Shown: positions 1 through 8,991, numbered from the stretch's first letter. The stretch: DNA of 64,000 nt from Spirillospora albida (GCF_000718255.1 NZ_JOFJ01000003.1:248001-312000); one strand, 5' to 3'. The notes: a model not told the origin generated them from the sequence alone. Translations and numbers: made by a program.

Positions 1-1
1 C

Positions 2-1924
2 GCGAAGGCGGTGGCGGGAGAGACGGTCGAGGTGCGCGCGACGGTGTTCCGCGAGGGCCACGAGCGGCTGGGGGCGGCGGTGGCGCTGCGCACCCCGGAC
101 GGCGAGGAACTGCCGGGCGCGCACATGACCGAGGTCGGCCAGGGGCTGGACCGCTGGGCCGCGGAGGTGACCCCGACCGAGCCCGGATCGTGGTCGTTCC
201 GCGTCGAGGCATGGGGCGACCCGATCGCGCACTGGCGGCACGACGCCCGCATCAAGGTGCCCCGCGGCCAGGACGTGGACCTGATGCTTACCGAGGGGTC
301 GCTGCTGTTCACCCGCGCCGCGGACGCCGTCCCGAGCAAGGACCGTCCGACGCTGACGCGGCTGGCCAGGCACCTCGCGGACCCGACCGTCCCGGCGGGC
401 GAGCGGCTGCGGGCCGTCGAGAACGCCGACGTGTGGGAGGTCCTGGAGCGGCACCCGCTGCGGGACCTGCTGACCGTCACCCCGTGGTTCCCGCTGGTGG
501 TGCACCGGCAGCGGGCGCTGTACGGGGCGTGGTACGAGTTCTTCCCGCGGTCGGAGGGCGCGCAGACCGACCCGATGGGGCGGCGCGGCCCGACCTCCGG
601 CACGTTCCGGACGGCGATGAAGCGGCTGCCCGCGATCGCCGACATGGGGTTCGACGTCGTGTACCTGCCGCCGATCCACCCCATCGGCACGACCTTCCGG
701 AAAGGGCCGAACAACACGCTGGACGCGGGGCCGTACGATCCCGGTTCGCCCTGGGCGATCGGTTCGCCGGACGGCGGCCACGACGCGATCCACCCCGACC
801 TCGGCACGCTCGCCGACTTCGACGCCTTCGTCGCCCACGCCAGCCACAACGGCCTCGAGGTCGCCCTCGACCTCGCGCTGCAGTGCTCCCCCGACCACCC
901 CTGGGTCAGGGAGCACCCGGAATGGTTCACCACCCGCGCGGACGGCACCATCGCCTACGCCGAGAACCCGCCGAAGAAGTACCAGGACATCTATCCGCTG
1001 AACTTCGACAACGACCCCGAGGGGCTCTACTCCGCCGTCAAGGGGGTCATCCGCCACTGGATGGACCACGGCGTCCGCATCTTCCGCGTCGACAACCCGC
1101 ACACCAAGCCCGTGCCGTTCTGGGAGCGGCTGCTGGCCGACATCCGGGCCACCGACCCGGACGTGCTGTTCCTCGCCGAGGCGTTCACCCGCCCGGCGAT
1201 GATGCACACCCTCGCCAAGATCGGTTTCCACCAGTCCTACACGTACTTCACCTGGAAGAACTCCGCCGACGACCTGCGGGAGTACTTCTCCGAGCTGAGC
1301 GGGCCGGCGGCGTCCTACATGCGGCCGAACGTGTTCGCCAACACCCCCGACATCCTCAACGAGTACCTGCAGCACGGCGGCCGGCCCGCGTTCGTGATCC
1401 GAGCGGTCCTCGCCGCCCTCCTCTCCCCCACCTGGGGCGTCTACTCCGGATATGAACTGTGCGAGAACATTCCCGTCCGGCCGGGCAGCGAGGAGTATCG
1501 TGATTCGGAGAAGTACCAGTTCCGGCCCCGCGACTGGGACGCCGCCGAACGCGACGGCACGTCCCTCGCCCCCCTCATCACCCGGCTCAACACCTTCCGG
1601 AACGCGCATCCCGCCCTTCAGTACCTGCGCGGCCTCCATTTCCACCACGTCGACCAATCCGAACTGATCGCCTTCTCCAAACGCCATCCCGGCACCGGCG
1701 ACACCGTTCTCGCCGTCGTCAACCTCAATCCGCACCAGGTCCGCGAGGCGACCGTCTTCCTCGACCTGCCCGCCCTCGGGCTGCCCGCGGACCCCGACCG
1801 GCCGTTCACCGTCACCGACGCGCTGGACGGCGCCTCCTACACGTGGCGCCACGCCAACTACGTCCGGCTGGATCCCCATGTCCAGCCGGCGCACATCCTC
1901 ACGTTCCGGAGTGACGAGAGTTGA
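2..1924 (+). CDS. glgE: GlgE maltosyltransferase (5' partial)
   Basis: Alpha-1,4-glucan:maltose-1-phosphate maltosyltransferase, a GH13 enzyme that transfers maltosyl units from maltose-1-phosphate to growing cytoplasmic alpha-glucan. The reading frame is already open at base 2 (AKAVAGETVEV...), and GlgE proteins normally have more residues before this PAKAVxGE-like segment, so the true start lies upstream of the window. The GTG at 11 is probably internal. An N-terminal beta-sandwich-like domain is followed by a GH13 barrel. The nucleophile Asp is in FRVDNPHT (codon at 1091) and the acid/base Glu in LAEAFTRP (codon at 1178). The stop overlaps the treS start (TTGA), indicating translational coupling with treS and mak. 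Identity is secure; only the 5' end is missing. Confidence 0.95.
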   Translation, partial: AKAVAGETVEVRATVFREGHERLGAAVALRTPDGEELPGAHMTEVGQGLDRWAAEVTPTEPGSWSFRVEAWGDPIAHWRHDARIKVPRGQDVDLMLTEGSLLFTRAADAVPSKDRPTLTRLARHLADPTVPAGERLRAVENADVWEVLERHPLRDLLTVTPWFPLVVHRQRALYGAWYEFFPRSEGAQTDPMGRRGPTSGTFRTAMKRLPAIADMGFDVVYLPPIHPIGTTFRKGPNNTLDAGPYDPGSPWAIGSPDGGHDAIHPDLGTLADFDAFVAHASHNGLEVALDLALQCSPDHPWVREHPEWFTTRADGTIAYAENPPKKYQDIYPLNFDNDPEGLYSAVKGVIRHWMDHGVRIFRVDNPHTKPVPFWERLLADIRATDPDVLFLAEAFTRPAMMHTLAKIGFHQSYTYFTWKNSADDLREYFSELSGPAASYMRPNVFANTPDILNEYLQHGGRPAFVIRAVLAALLSPTWGVYSGYELCENIPVRPGSEEYRDSEKYQFRPRDWDAAERDGTSLAPLITRLNTFRNAHPALQYLRGLHFHHVDQSELIAFSKRHPGTGDTVLAVVNLNPHQVREATVFLDLPALGLPADPDRPFTVTDALDGASYTWRHANYVRLDPHVQPAHILTFRSDES

Positions 1925-3765
1925 GCGGACCTTACGAACCTCGCTATCCAGGCGGCCCCGACGACGCGCCCGGCCCGATGCCGGGCGACGAGCTGCGCGG
2001 TGAGATCCCGCCCGAGGGGCTGCCCCCGGCGCACGAGCCGATCCCGGACTCCTTCAGCCCCGAGACGCCCCGCGATCCGCACTGGTTCAAGACCGCGGTC
2101 TTCTACGAGGTGTCGGTGCGCGGGTTCGCCGACTCCAACGGCGACGGCTACGGCGACCTGCGCGGGCTGATCTCCAAGCTCGACCATCTGCAGTGGCTCG
2201 GCGTCGACTGCCTGTGGCTGCTGCCGATCTACCAGTCGCCGCTGAAGGACGGCGGCTACGACATCGCCGACTACACCAAGATCCTTCCCGACTTCGGGGA
2301 GCTCGGGGACTTCGTCGAGCTGATCGAGCAGTCCCACGCGCGCGGCATCCGGGTCATCGCCGACCTCGTCATGAACCACACCAGCGACGCGCACGCGTGG
2401 TTCCAGGCGTCCCGCAAGGACCCGGACGGCCCGTTCGGCGACTTCTACATGTGGTCCGACACCGACGACAAGTACTCCGAGGCCCGCATCATCTTCGTGG
2501 ACACCGAGTCGTCCAACTGGACGTTCGACCCGGTCCGCGGGCAGTACTACTGGCACCGGTTCTTCTCGCACCAGCCGGACCTCAACTACGACAACCCGGC
2601 CGTCCAGGACGCCATGCTGGAGGTCCTGCGCTTCTGGCTCGACCTCGGCATCGACGGGTTCCGGCTCGACGCCGTCCCGTACCTGTACGCCCGCGAGGGC
2701 ACGAACTGCGAGAACCTCCCGGAGACGCACGCCTACCTCAAGCGGGTGCGGGCCGAGGTGGACCGCCTCTACCCGGACCGGGTCCTGCTCGCCGAGGCGA
2801 ACCAGTGGCCCGCCGACGTGGTCGAGTACTTCGGCGACCCGGGCGCCGGCGGGGACGAGTGCCACATGGCGTTCCACTTCCCCGTGATGCCGCGCATCTT
2901 CATGGCGGTGCGCCGGGAGCAGCGCTACCCCATCTCCGAGATCATGGCGCAGACCCCGAAGATCCCGGAGTCCTGCCAGTGGGGCATCTTCCTGCGCAAC
3001 CACGACGAGCTCACCCTCGAGATGGTGACCGACGAAGAGCGCGACTACATGTACTCCGAGTACGCCAAGGACCCCCGGATGAAGGCGAACATCGGGATCC
3101 GCCGCCGGCTCGCGCCGCTCCTCGACAACGACCGCAACCAGCTGGAGCTGTTCACCGCGCTGCTGATGTCGCTGCCGGGCTCGCCGGTGCTGTACTACGG
3201 CGACGAGATCGGGATGGGCGACAACATCTGGCTCGGCGACCGCGACGCCGTCCGGACCCCGATGCAGTGGACGCCCGACCGCAACGCCGGCTTCTCCAAG
3301 TGCGACCCCGCCCGGCTGTACCTGCCGATCATCATGGACCCGATCTACGGTTACCAGTCCGTTAACGTGGAGGCGCAGGCCAACAACCCCGGGTCGCTGC
3401 TGCACTGGACCCGCAAGATGATCGAGATCCGGCAGCGGCACCCGGTGTTCGGGGTCGGGACCTATGTCGAGCTGTCGGCGTCCAACCCCTCCGTCCTCGC
3501 GTTCACCCGCGAGATCCACAACGGTGAGAGCAACCAGTGGGGCGGGCAGGACACCGTCCTCTGCGTGAACAACCTCTCGCGCTTCCCGCAGCCCGTCGAA
3601 CTGGACCTGCGGCGGTTCGAGGGGTCGACGCCGATCGAGTGCATGGGCGGCGTCCAGTTCCCGGCGATCGGCGAGCTGCCGTACCTGCTCACGCTGCCGG
3701 GGCACGGCTTCTACTGGTTCCTGCTTCCACCCCCGCCGGAACGCGCGGGCGAAGGAGGGGTGTGA
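1921..3765 (+). CDS. treS: Trehalose synthase / maltose glucosyltransferase TreS
   Basis: Interconverts trehalose and maltose; in the GlgE pathway it supplies maltose to the maltokinase. The TTG start at 1921 gives 614 residues and overlaps the glgE stop by four bases; an ATG at 1978 is an alternative that would trim a Pro/Gly-rich N-terminus. The GH13 domain starts near residue 55 (WFKTAVFYEVSVRGFADSNG). Nucleophile Asp250 is in GFRLDAVPYL, acid/base Glu292 in LAEANQWP, and the third acid Asp362 in LRNHDEL. A beta-sandwich C domain follows. Length and motifs match mycobacterial and streptomycete TreS. The next gene, mak, starts 3 bp after the stop, consistent with the known TreS-Mak complex. 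Confidence 0.95.
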   Translation: MSGPYEPRYPGGPDDAPGPMPGDELRGEIPPEGLPPAHEPIPDSFSPETPRDPHWFKTAVFYEVSVRGFADSNGDGYGDLRGLISKLDHLQWLGVDCLWLLPIYQSPLKDGGYDIADYTKILPDFGELGDFVELIEQSHARGIRVIADLVMNHTSDAHAWFQASRKDPDGPFGDFYMWSDTDDKYSEARIIFVDTESSNWTFDPVRGQYYWHRFFSHQPDLNYDNPAVQDAMLEVLRFWLDLGIDGFRLDAVPYLYAREGTNCENLPETHAYLKRVRAEVDRLYPDRVLLAEANQWPADVVEYFGDPGAGGDECHMAFHFPVMPRIFMAVRREQRYPISEIMAQTPKIPESCQWGIFLRNHDELTLEMVTDEERDYMYSEYAKDPRMKANIGIRRRLAPLLDNDRNQLELFTALLMSLPGSPVLYYGDEIGMGDNIWLGDRDAVRTPMQWTPDRNAGFSKCDPARLYLPIIMDPIYGYQSVNVEAQANNPGSLLHWTRKMIEIRQRHPVFGVGTYVELSASNPSVLAFTREIHNGESNQWGGQDTVLCVNNLSRFPQPVELDLRRFEGSTPIECMGGVQFPAIGELPYLLTLPGHGFYWFLLPPPPERAGEGGV

Positions 3766-3768
3766 CCC

Positions 3769-5190
3769 ATGCTCTTGTTGGATCGGTCCATCACGGACCT
3801 GCTCGCGAACTGGCTGCCCCGGCAGCGCTGGTTCGGCGGCAAGGACCGCGTCATCGACGGGCTGTCGATCGGCTCGGCGACCGAGCTGGCCTCCGGCGAG
3901 CCCGGCCTGCACCACCTCGTCCTGGACGTGCGCCAGGGCGGCGCCGTCGAGCGCTACCAGGTGCTCCTCGGCGTCCGCGACCACCTGCCGGACGCGCTGC
4001 GCGCGCACGCCATCGGGCGCGTCGCCGGCGGGCACGGCATCGGCGGGGAGATCTACGACGCCGTCCACGATCCCGAGCTCACCCGCCTGCTGCTCGCCCA
4101 CCTGTCCGGCGAGACCACCGTCGGGCCCCTGCGGTTCCGCCGGGCGCCGGACGCCGTGATCCGCACGGGCCTGCACGGCGTCCCCACCTCGGCGGAGCAG
4201 AGCAACACCTCCCTGGTCTTCGGTGACGCCTACATCTGCAAGCTGTTCCGCCGGCTCTCGCCGGGCACCAACCCCGATCTTGAGATCAACCTCGCGCTGT
4301 CCCGGCAGGGGTGCGCGCACGTCCCCGCCCTGTACGGCTGGCTCGAGCTGGACGCGGGCGGCGCCGAGCCCGCCACGTGCGCGCTGCTGTCGGAGTTCCT
4401 GCTCAGCGCGACCGACGGCTGGCAGCTCGCGCTGACGAGCGCCCGCGACTGGTTCGCCCAGCCCGTCCCGCCCGGTCCGCCAGAACCCGTCTTCACCAGC
4501 GCGGACGCGGGCGCGGCGGGCGGCGACTTCGCCGCCGAGGCGGAGCGGCTCGGTGCCGCCACCGCCGCCGTGCACCGCGACCTCGCCGCCGCGTTCGGGA
4601 CGGACACGCTGCCGGCCGCCGAGGTCCGCGACCTCGCCGGCCGGATGACCGCACAGCTCGACGAGGTGGCCGCCGCCGTCCCGCAGCTGCGGCCGCACGC
4701 CCCGGCGATCCGCGCCGCGTTCGGCGCCGTCGCGGCGGAGGCCGGCGAGCTGCCGGTGCAGCGCGTCCACGGCGACTACCACCTCGGCCAGGTCATGCGG
4801 ACCGACGCCGGATGGGTGCTGCTCGACTTCGAGGGCGAGCCGGCCAGGACCCCGGCGGAGCGCCGCGCCCCGGGCCATCCGCTGCGCGACGTCGCCGGGA
4901 TGCTCCGGTCGTTCGAGTACGCGGCGCGGTTCCTGCCCGTCCAGGACGGCGACGCGTCCCCGGACGCGGCCGTGTCCCTCGAGCGGCGCGCGGTGGCGTG
5001 GGCCGACCGGAACCGGGACGCGTTCTGCGCCGGCTACGCGGCGGCCGGCGGGCCGGATCCGGCCGCGCACGCGGCGCTGCTGCGCGCGTTCGAGCTCGAC
5101 AAGGCCGTCTACGAGATCCGCTACGAGGCGCGCAACCGCCCGGCGTGGCTGCCCGTCCCGCTGCGCTCCCTCGCCCGCCTGTCCGGCTGA
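3769..5190 (+). CDS. mak: Maltokinase (Mak/Pep2)
   Basis: ATP-dependent maltokinase producing maltose-1-phosphate for GlgE; 473 residues from ATG at 3769, three bases after treS. The fold is aminoglycoside-phosphotransferase-like. An N-terminal cap contains LPRQRWFGGKDR, typical of Mak proteins. The catalytic loop is HGDYHLGQ with His334, and the metal-binding Asp353 lies in LLDFEGEP. The C-terminal VYEIRYEARNRPAWLPVPL segment is also characteristic. It is the last gene of the glgE-treS-mak operon; a GntR regulator is convergent 25 bp downstream. I see no strong terminator in that gap. Confidence 0.94.
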   Translation: MLLLDRSITDLLANWLPRQRWFGGKDRVIDGLSIGSATELASGEPGLHHLVLDVRQGGAVERYQVLLGVRDHLPDALRAHAIGRVAGGHGIGGEIYDAVHDPELTRLLLAHLSGETTVGPLRFRRAPDAVIRTGLHGVPTSAEQSNTSLVFGDAYICKLFRRLSPGTNPDLEINLALSRQGCAHVPALYGWLELDAGGAEPATCALLSEFLLSATDGWQLALTSARDWFAQPVPPGPPEPVFTSADAGAAGGDFAAEAERLGAATAAVHRDLAAAFGTDTLPAAEVRDLAGRMTAQLDEVAAAVPQLRPHAPAIRAAFGAVAAEAGELPVQRVHGDYHLGQVMRTDAGWVLLDFEGEPARTPAERRAPGHPLRDVAGMLRSFEYAARFLPVQDGDASPDAAVSLERRAVAWADRNRDAFCAGYAAAGGPDPAAHAALLRAFELDKAVYEIRYEARNRPAWLPVPLRSLARLSG

Positions 5191-5215
5191 GCCGCCGCCC
5201 GCCCGCCGGTCCGCG

Positions 5216-5983
5216 TCACAGGTCGATCGAGTAGTCCAGGATCACGCGGTCGGCGGGCAGGACGATGTCGCGGCACACCTCCATCACGCCCCGTCCGGAC
5301 AGCAGCCGGCGAGTGATCGCGAACACGGGCACGCCGCCCGGTATCCGCAGCGTCTCCATCTCCTCCGGGGTCGGCATCCGGGACCGGACGGACTCCTCCA
5401 CCCGGGTCGGCGGGTGGCCGAGATAGGCCAGCTGCGCGAGCGTCCCGCCGGGCCACGGCTCGCGCGCCGGGTCGGCGACCGGCGTCTCCCCGACGAGGTC
5501 CCACGGCAGGAAGGTGACGGAGATCTGCTGCGGCTCGCCGCGCGCGTAGAACACGAACCGGCGGCGGAGCAGCTCCGTCCCGGCCGGGCGCTCGAACAGG
5601 GCGCCGAGGTCGGCGTCGGCCCGCACCCGGGTGAACTCCCGGTCGAGCCGGTACTCCTGCCAGGTGATCCGCTGGTCGCGGGTGAACGTCGTCTCCGGCG
5701 CCGCGCGGGCCTCCGCCACGCCCCGGTACCGGTCCATCGCGACGCGGCGGGCGGGCGGGACGACCCGGACGACGGTGCCGCCACCGCGCCGGGTCTCCAC
5801 CAGGCCCTCTCCGCGCAGCAGCGCCACGGCCTGCCGGACGACGATCTCGGAGACGCCGTGGGCCGCGCAGAGCTCCGCCATCGTCGGCAGCCGGGTGCCG
5901 GGTGCCAGCGTGCCGTCCCGGATCCCCTCTCGGAGCCGGTCCGCGATGCGCAGGTAGGCGGGACGGTCGGGCACCGGCGTCAC
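5216..5983 (-). CDS. GntR family regulator, HutC/UTRA type
   Basis: DNA-binding repressor-like protein of about 255 residues. A GntR winged helix (AYLRIADRLREGIRDGTLAPG, then a recognition segment around LCAAHGVSEIVVRQAVALLRGEG) is followed by a C-terminal UTRA ligand-binding domain. I prefer the GTG start at 5983 because GAAGGGAAG lies immediately upstream; the frame stays open to a GTG at 6037 that lacks such a site. It is divergent from the small gene at 6124, and the shared gap holds a GTATAC-centred palindrome, a plausible own operator. Its ligand is unknown; placement between mak and glgB suggests a link to carbohydrate or trehalose metabolism, which is inference. Confidence 0.85.
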   Translation of the reverse strand: MTPVPDRPAYLRIADRLREGIRDGTLAPGTRLPTMAELCAAHGVSEIVVRQAVALLRGEGLVETRRGGGTVVRVVPPARRVAMDRYRGVAEARAAPETTFTRDQRITWQEYRLDREFTRVRADADLGALFERPAGTELLRRRFVFYARGEPQQISVTFLPWDLVGETPVADPAREPWPGGTLAQLAYLGHPPTRVEESVRSRMPTPEEMETLRIPGGVPVFAITRRLLSGRGVMEVCRDIVLPADRVILDYSIDL

Positions 5984-6054
5984 CTTCCCTTCGGCGGGGC
6001 GTTCGCGGGACGGCGCCCGCGCTATCCGCGGGGGCACGGTCCACTTACGCCCAG

Positions 6055-6096
6055 CTTGACACTCTTCAAGCGGAGTCAGACTTTTGTATACAGAAG
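6055..6096 (+). promoter_or_regulatory. Promoter and candidate GntR operator
   Basis: A perfect -35 hexamer TTGACA (6056-6061) lies inside an inverted repeat CTTGA-N6-TCAAG (6055-6070). Downstream, CTTTTGTATACAGAAG (6081-6096) is an imperfect palindrome centred on GTATAC, resembling the GT...AC-type sites bound by HutC-subfamily GntR proteins. A -10 at about 6078-6085 is only weakly recognisable. The site lies between the GntR gene and the small gene it diverges from. The sequence symmetry is seen; binding is inferred. Confidence 0.5.
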
Positions 6097-6123
6097 AACC
6101 GTCTCGTGGAAAGGACGACCTTG

Positions 6124-6333
6124 ATGGGCGACTTCGCGGAGCGGAAGGCGGCCATCGAGGAGGACTTCCCCGGCTGGCAGGTGTGGCGCAGCGACGCCGG
6201 CCGCTGGTACGCGACGCGCAGCGGCGACCTCACCGACGCTCAGCTCCGGGCGGGATACGCGATGACCGTGGCCGCCGACGACGCGGCCGGTCTGCGCGCC
6301 CTGCTGCGGGAGCAGACGCGGGAGGGCTCGTGA
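6124..6333 (+). CDS. Small conserved hypothetical protein
   Basis: A 69-residue protein starting ATG at 6124 behind GGAAAGGA (6108-6115). It begins MGDFAERKAAIEEDFPGW, continues QVWRSDAGRWYATRSGDLT, and ends in an Ala/Leu-rich helix. I recognise the W-x-VWRSDAGRWYATR pattern as recurring in small actinobacterial proteins encoded beside GntR regulators, but no function is known to me. There are no membrane segments or cysteines. It is divergent from the GntR gene and probably controlled by it. Confidence 0.72.
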   Translation: MGDFAERKAAIEEDFPGWQVWRSDAGRWYATRSGDLTDAQLRAGYAMTVAADDAAGLRALLREQTREGS

Positions 6334-6390
6334 GCGGGCGGCGGGGGACGGGACGGGGAGCCGTGTGGCCTGCGGGGTGGGGAGCGGCAC

Positions 6391-6439
6391 GTCCCGGTCC
6401 GCGCGGGGGCGGACCGGGACGGTGCCGAAGGGGGCACCG
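6391..6439 (+). terminator. Hairpin pair, probable terminator of small gene
   Basis: GTCCCGGTCCGC (6391-6402) pairs perfectly with GCGGACCGGGAC (6409-6420) across a six-base loop. A second hairpin CGGTGCC/GGCACCG (6420-6426/6433-6439) follows directly. There is no T-tract, as is common for terminators in such GC-rich genomes. Confidence 0.5.
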
Positions 6440-6460
6440 GGACGAAAGGTACCTGTGTCC

Positions 6461-6638
6461 CGGAGGTGACACCGGCGGCTGACCGCGGCGCCGGTGCCGG
6501 TGTCACTCCGGGGCCCGTACGAGGTCACCGCGGAGGCCGCCGGGCGGCGCCGCGGGGCCGCCGGACGTGGCCGCACGGGCGGCGCATCCGGCGCGACCCC
6601 CGACGAAGGTCGCGCCGCCCGTGCGGTCGCACCACGTC
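6461..6638 (+). promoter_or_regulatory. Alternative-stem RNA leader candidate upstream of glgB
   Basis: Stem 1 is 6461-6476 with 6496-6510 (GGTGACACCGGC against GCCGGTGTCAC). Stem 2 is 6571-6585 with 6612-6626, a perfect 15-bp pairing extended by GACGTGG/CCACGTC (6564-6570/6632-6638) across a 5-base bulge. Nested within it, GGCGCGACC (6590-6598) can pair with GGTCGCGCC (6608-6616). That competing stem shares bases 6612-6616 with stem 2, so the two cannot both form fully. This resembles attenuator or riboswitch logic, but no known class is recognised. Confidence 0.45.
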
Positions 6639-6762
6639 GGGCCGAAGGAACCGCAAATCTTCGCGGAATCAGCGTGGCGCACCGTGTGAGACGGGCCCGT
6701 CTCCGGGCAGTCCTAAGGAGGTACAGCCCTCTGGAGGACAGCAGCGAGGAGGCCATGAGGCC

Positions 6763-8991
6763 ATGGCTCGGGTGACGCGCGCGGAGATCGACCGGCTCGT
6801 CGGCGGTGACCACCACGACCCACACGGTGTCCTCGGGGCCCATCCCGGGCGGGACGGGGTGACCGTCCGGGCGCTGCGGCCGCTCGCGGAGAAGGTGGAC
6901 GTCCTGCTGCCCAACGGCGACCGGCATCCGCTCCGCCATTTCCACGAGGGCGTGTTCGCGGGCACCCTCCCCAAGACCGCCTCCCTGTCGGGCGGCGGCG
7001 CGGACAAGGCGCCGCTCGCCGTCCCCGACTACCGCCTCGCCGTCACCTACGGCGACGGCGCCGAGACGATCCAGGACGACCCGTACCGGCACCTGCCGAC
7101 GCTCGGCGAACTGGACCTGCACCTCATCGGCGAGGGCCGGCACGAGGAGCTGTGGAAGGTGCTGGGCGCGCGGGTCCGCACCTACGCGTCGGCGTTCGAG
7201 ACGGTCACCGGCACGGCGTTCGCGGTGTGGGCGCCGACGGCCCGGGGCGTCCGCGTCGTGGGCGACTTCAACCACTGGGACGGGCGGGCGCACCCGATGC
7301 GGTCTCTGGGCTCGTCCGGCGTGTGGGAGCTGTTCGTGCCGGGCGTCGGCGACGGCACCCACTACAAGTTCGAGATCCTCTGCGCGGACGGGCGGTGGCG
7401 CGCGAAGGCCGACCCGATGGCGCAGCACACCGAGGTCCCGCCGGCGACGGCGTCCCGGGTGTTCACGTCGCGGTACGAGTGGTCGGACGGCGACTGGATG
7501 GACGCCCGTAAGGGCCGCGACTGGCTGCACGAGCCGATGGCGGTGTACGAGGTGCACCTGGGGTCGTGGCGCCCGGAGCTCGGATACCGGGAGCTCGCCA
7601 AGGAGCTCACCGAGTACGTCACGGAGATGGGCTTCACCCACGTGGAGTTCCTGCCCGTCGCGGAGCACCCGTACGGTCCGTCGTGGGGCTACCAGGTGAC
7701 GTCGTACTACGCGCCCACGTCCCGGTTCGGCGACCCGGACGACTTCCGGCACCTGGTCGACGAGCTGCACCGGGCGGGGGTCTGCGTCATCGTCGACTGG
7801 GTGCCCGCCCACTTCCCCAAGGACGAGTGGGCGCTGGCCCGCTTCGACGGCACGGCCCTGTACGAGCACGAGGACCCCGGCAAGGGCGAGCACCCCGACT
7901 GGGGCACGCTCGTGTTCAACTTCGGCCGCGCGGAGGTCCGCAACTTCCTCGTCGCGAACGCGTCGTTCTGGCTGGAGGAGTTCCACATCGACGGGCTCCG
8001 CGTGGACGCCGTGGCGTCCATGCTGTACCTGGACTACTCCCGCAAGGAGGGCGAGTGGACGCCGAACATCTACGGCGGACGCGAGAACCTCGAGGCCATC
8101 TCCTTCCTCCAGGAGATGAACGCGACCGTCTACAAGCGGAACCCCGGCGTCCTGACCATCGCCGAGGAGTCGACCGCGTGGCCCGGCGTCTCCCGCCCCA
8201 CGCATCTCGGCGGGCTCGGGTTCGGGTTCAAGTGGAACATGGGCTGGATGCACGACACCCTCGAGTACCTCAGGCACGAGCCCGTCTTCCGGAACTACCA
8301 CCACAACGAGATCACGTTCTCGCTCATCTACGCGTTCTCGGAGAACTACGTCCTGCCGCTGTCGCACGACGAGGTCGTCCACGGGAAGGGCTCACTGCTC
8401 AGCAAGATGCCCGGTGACGCCTGGCAGAAGTTCGCCGGGCTGCGCGCCCTCCTCGCCTACATGTGGTCCCACCCCGGAAAGCAGCTCCTGTTCATGGGGC
8501 AGGAGTTCGGGCAGGGCGCCGAATGGGCCGAGCAGCGCCCGCTGGACTGGTGGCTGCTGGAGAACGCCGCGGAGGGGGCCCTCCATGTCGGGCTGCAGAA
8601 GCTCGTCAAGGAGATGAACCACGCCTACCGCTCCCACCCCGCCCTTTGGCAGTGCGACAGCGAGGAGAACGGGTTCCGCTGGATCGACGGGAACGACGCC
8701 GCCGGGAACACTGTGTCCTACCTGCGGTACGGGTCCGGTCCGGACGAGGAGCGGCCCGTCCTGGCGTGCGTCGTGAACTTCGCGGGCGCTCCCCACGAGA
8801 ACTACCGGATCGGCCTGCCGTCCGAGGGCGGCTGGCGGGAGGTCCTCAACACCGACGCCTTCGAGTACGGCGGCAGCGGGGTCGGGAACCTGGGCCGGGT
8901 CGAGGCGACCGGGGAGCCCTGGCACGGGCTGCCCGCGTCCGCGACGCTGCGCGTCCCGCCGCTCGGCGCCGTCTGGCTCGTCCCCGAGTGA
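6763..8991 (+). CDS. glgB: 1,4-alpha-glucan branching enzyme GlgB
   Basis: Introduces alpha-1,6 branches into the glucan made by GlgE. ATG at 6763 (MARVTRAEIDRL) follows GAGGAGG (6746-6752) and gives 742 residues, the usual GlgB size. Domains: an N-terminal CBM48-like region, a second CBM48 (TAFAVWAPTARGVRVVGDFNHWDG), the GH13 barrel, and a C-terminal beta domain. Nucleophile Asp415 is in GLRVDAVASMLYLDY; acid/base Glu468 is in TIAEESTAWPGVSRP; the LSHDEVVHGKGSL motif is present. It completes the glgE-treS-mak pathway but is transcribed separately, behind its own long leader. The convergent Nudix-NYN gene ends 15 bp downstream. Confidence 0.96.
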   Translation: MARVTRAEIDRLVGGDHHDPHGVLGAHPGRDGVTVRALRPLAEKVDVLLPNGDRHPLRHFHEGVFAGTLPKTASLSGGGADKAPLAVPDYRLAVTYGDGAETIQDDPYRHLPTLGELDLHLIGEGRHEELWKVLGARVRTYASAFETVTGTAFAVWAPTARGVRVVGDFNHWDGRAHPMRSLGSSGVWELFVPGVGDGTHYKFEILCADGRWRAKADPMAQHTEVPPATASRVFTSRYEWSDGDWMDARKGRDWLHEPMAVYEVHLGSWRPELGYRELAKELTEYVTEMGFTHVEFLPVAEHPYGPSWGYQVTSYYAPTSRFGDPDDFRHLVDELHRAGVCVIVDWVPAHFPKDEWALARFDGTALYEHEDPGKGEHPDWGTLVFNFGRAEVRNFLVANASFWLEEFHIDGLRVDAVASMLYLDYSRKEGEWTPNIYGGRENLEAISFLQEMNATVYKRNPGVLTIAEESTAWPGVSRPTHLGGLGFGFKWNMGWMHDTLEYLRHEPVFRNYHHNEITFSLIYAFSENYVLPLSHDEVVHGKGSLLSKMPGDAWQKFAGLRALLAYMWSHPGKQLLFMGQEFGQGAEWAEQRPLDWWLLENAAEGALHVGLQKLVKEMNHAYRSHPALWQCDSEENGFRWIDGNDAAGNTVSYLRYGSGPDEERPVLACVVNFAGAPHENYRIGLPSEGGWREVLNTDAFEYGGSGVGNLGRVEATGEPWHGLPASATLRVPPLGAVWLVPE

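Larger units (their letters stand above)
6334..6762. other. Structured 430-bp intergenic/leader region before glgB
   Basis: There is no convincing coding frame. The stretch holds a chain of inverted repeats: a perfect 12-bp hairpin (6391-6402/6409-6420), a 7-bp hairpin (6420-6426/6433-6439), a 15-bp stem with one bulge (6461-6476/6496-6510), and two overlapping alternative stems at 6564-6638. A perfect anti-Shine-Dalgarno match TAAGGAGGT sits at 6714-6722, about 40 bases before the glgB start with no start codon at usual spacing. The first hairpin may terminate the small gene upstream; the rest look like a folded glgB leader. Confidence 0.6.

Noticed and set aside
11..13. GTG at base 11 as the glgE start
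   Set aside because: The frame is open to the window edge and the residues before it match the normal GlgE N-terminal region.
1858..5070. A 1070-codon open frame on the minus strand opposite treS and mak
   Set aside because: It is antisense to well-identified genes, its translation is Arg/Val/Gly-rich without motifs, and long antisense frames are expected at this GC content.
6714..6722. Perfect Shine-Dalgarno TAAGGAGGT considered as the real glgB ribosome site
   Set aside because: No start codon lies 5-12 bases downstream. GAGGAGG at 6746 serves the ATG at 6763, and homologous N-termini begin there.
6076..8382. A 768-codon minus-strand frame across glgB and its leader
   Set aside because: No recognisable domain; it is the complement of GlgB codons.
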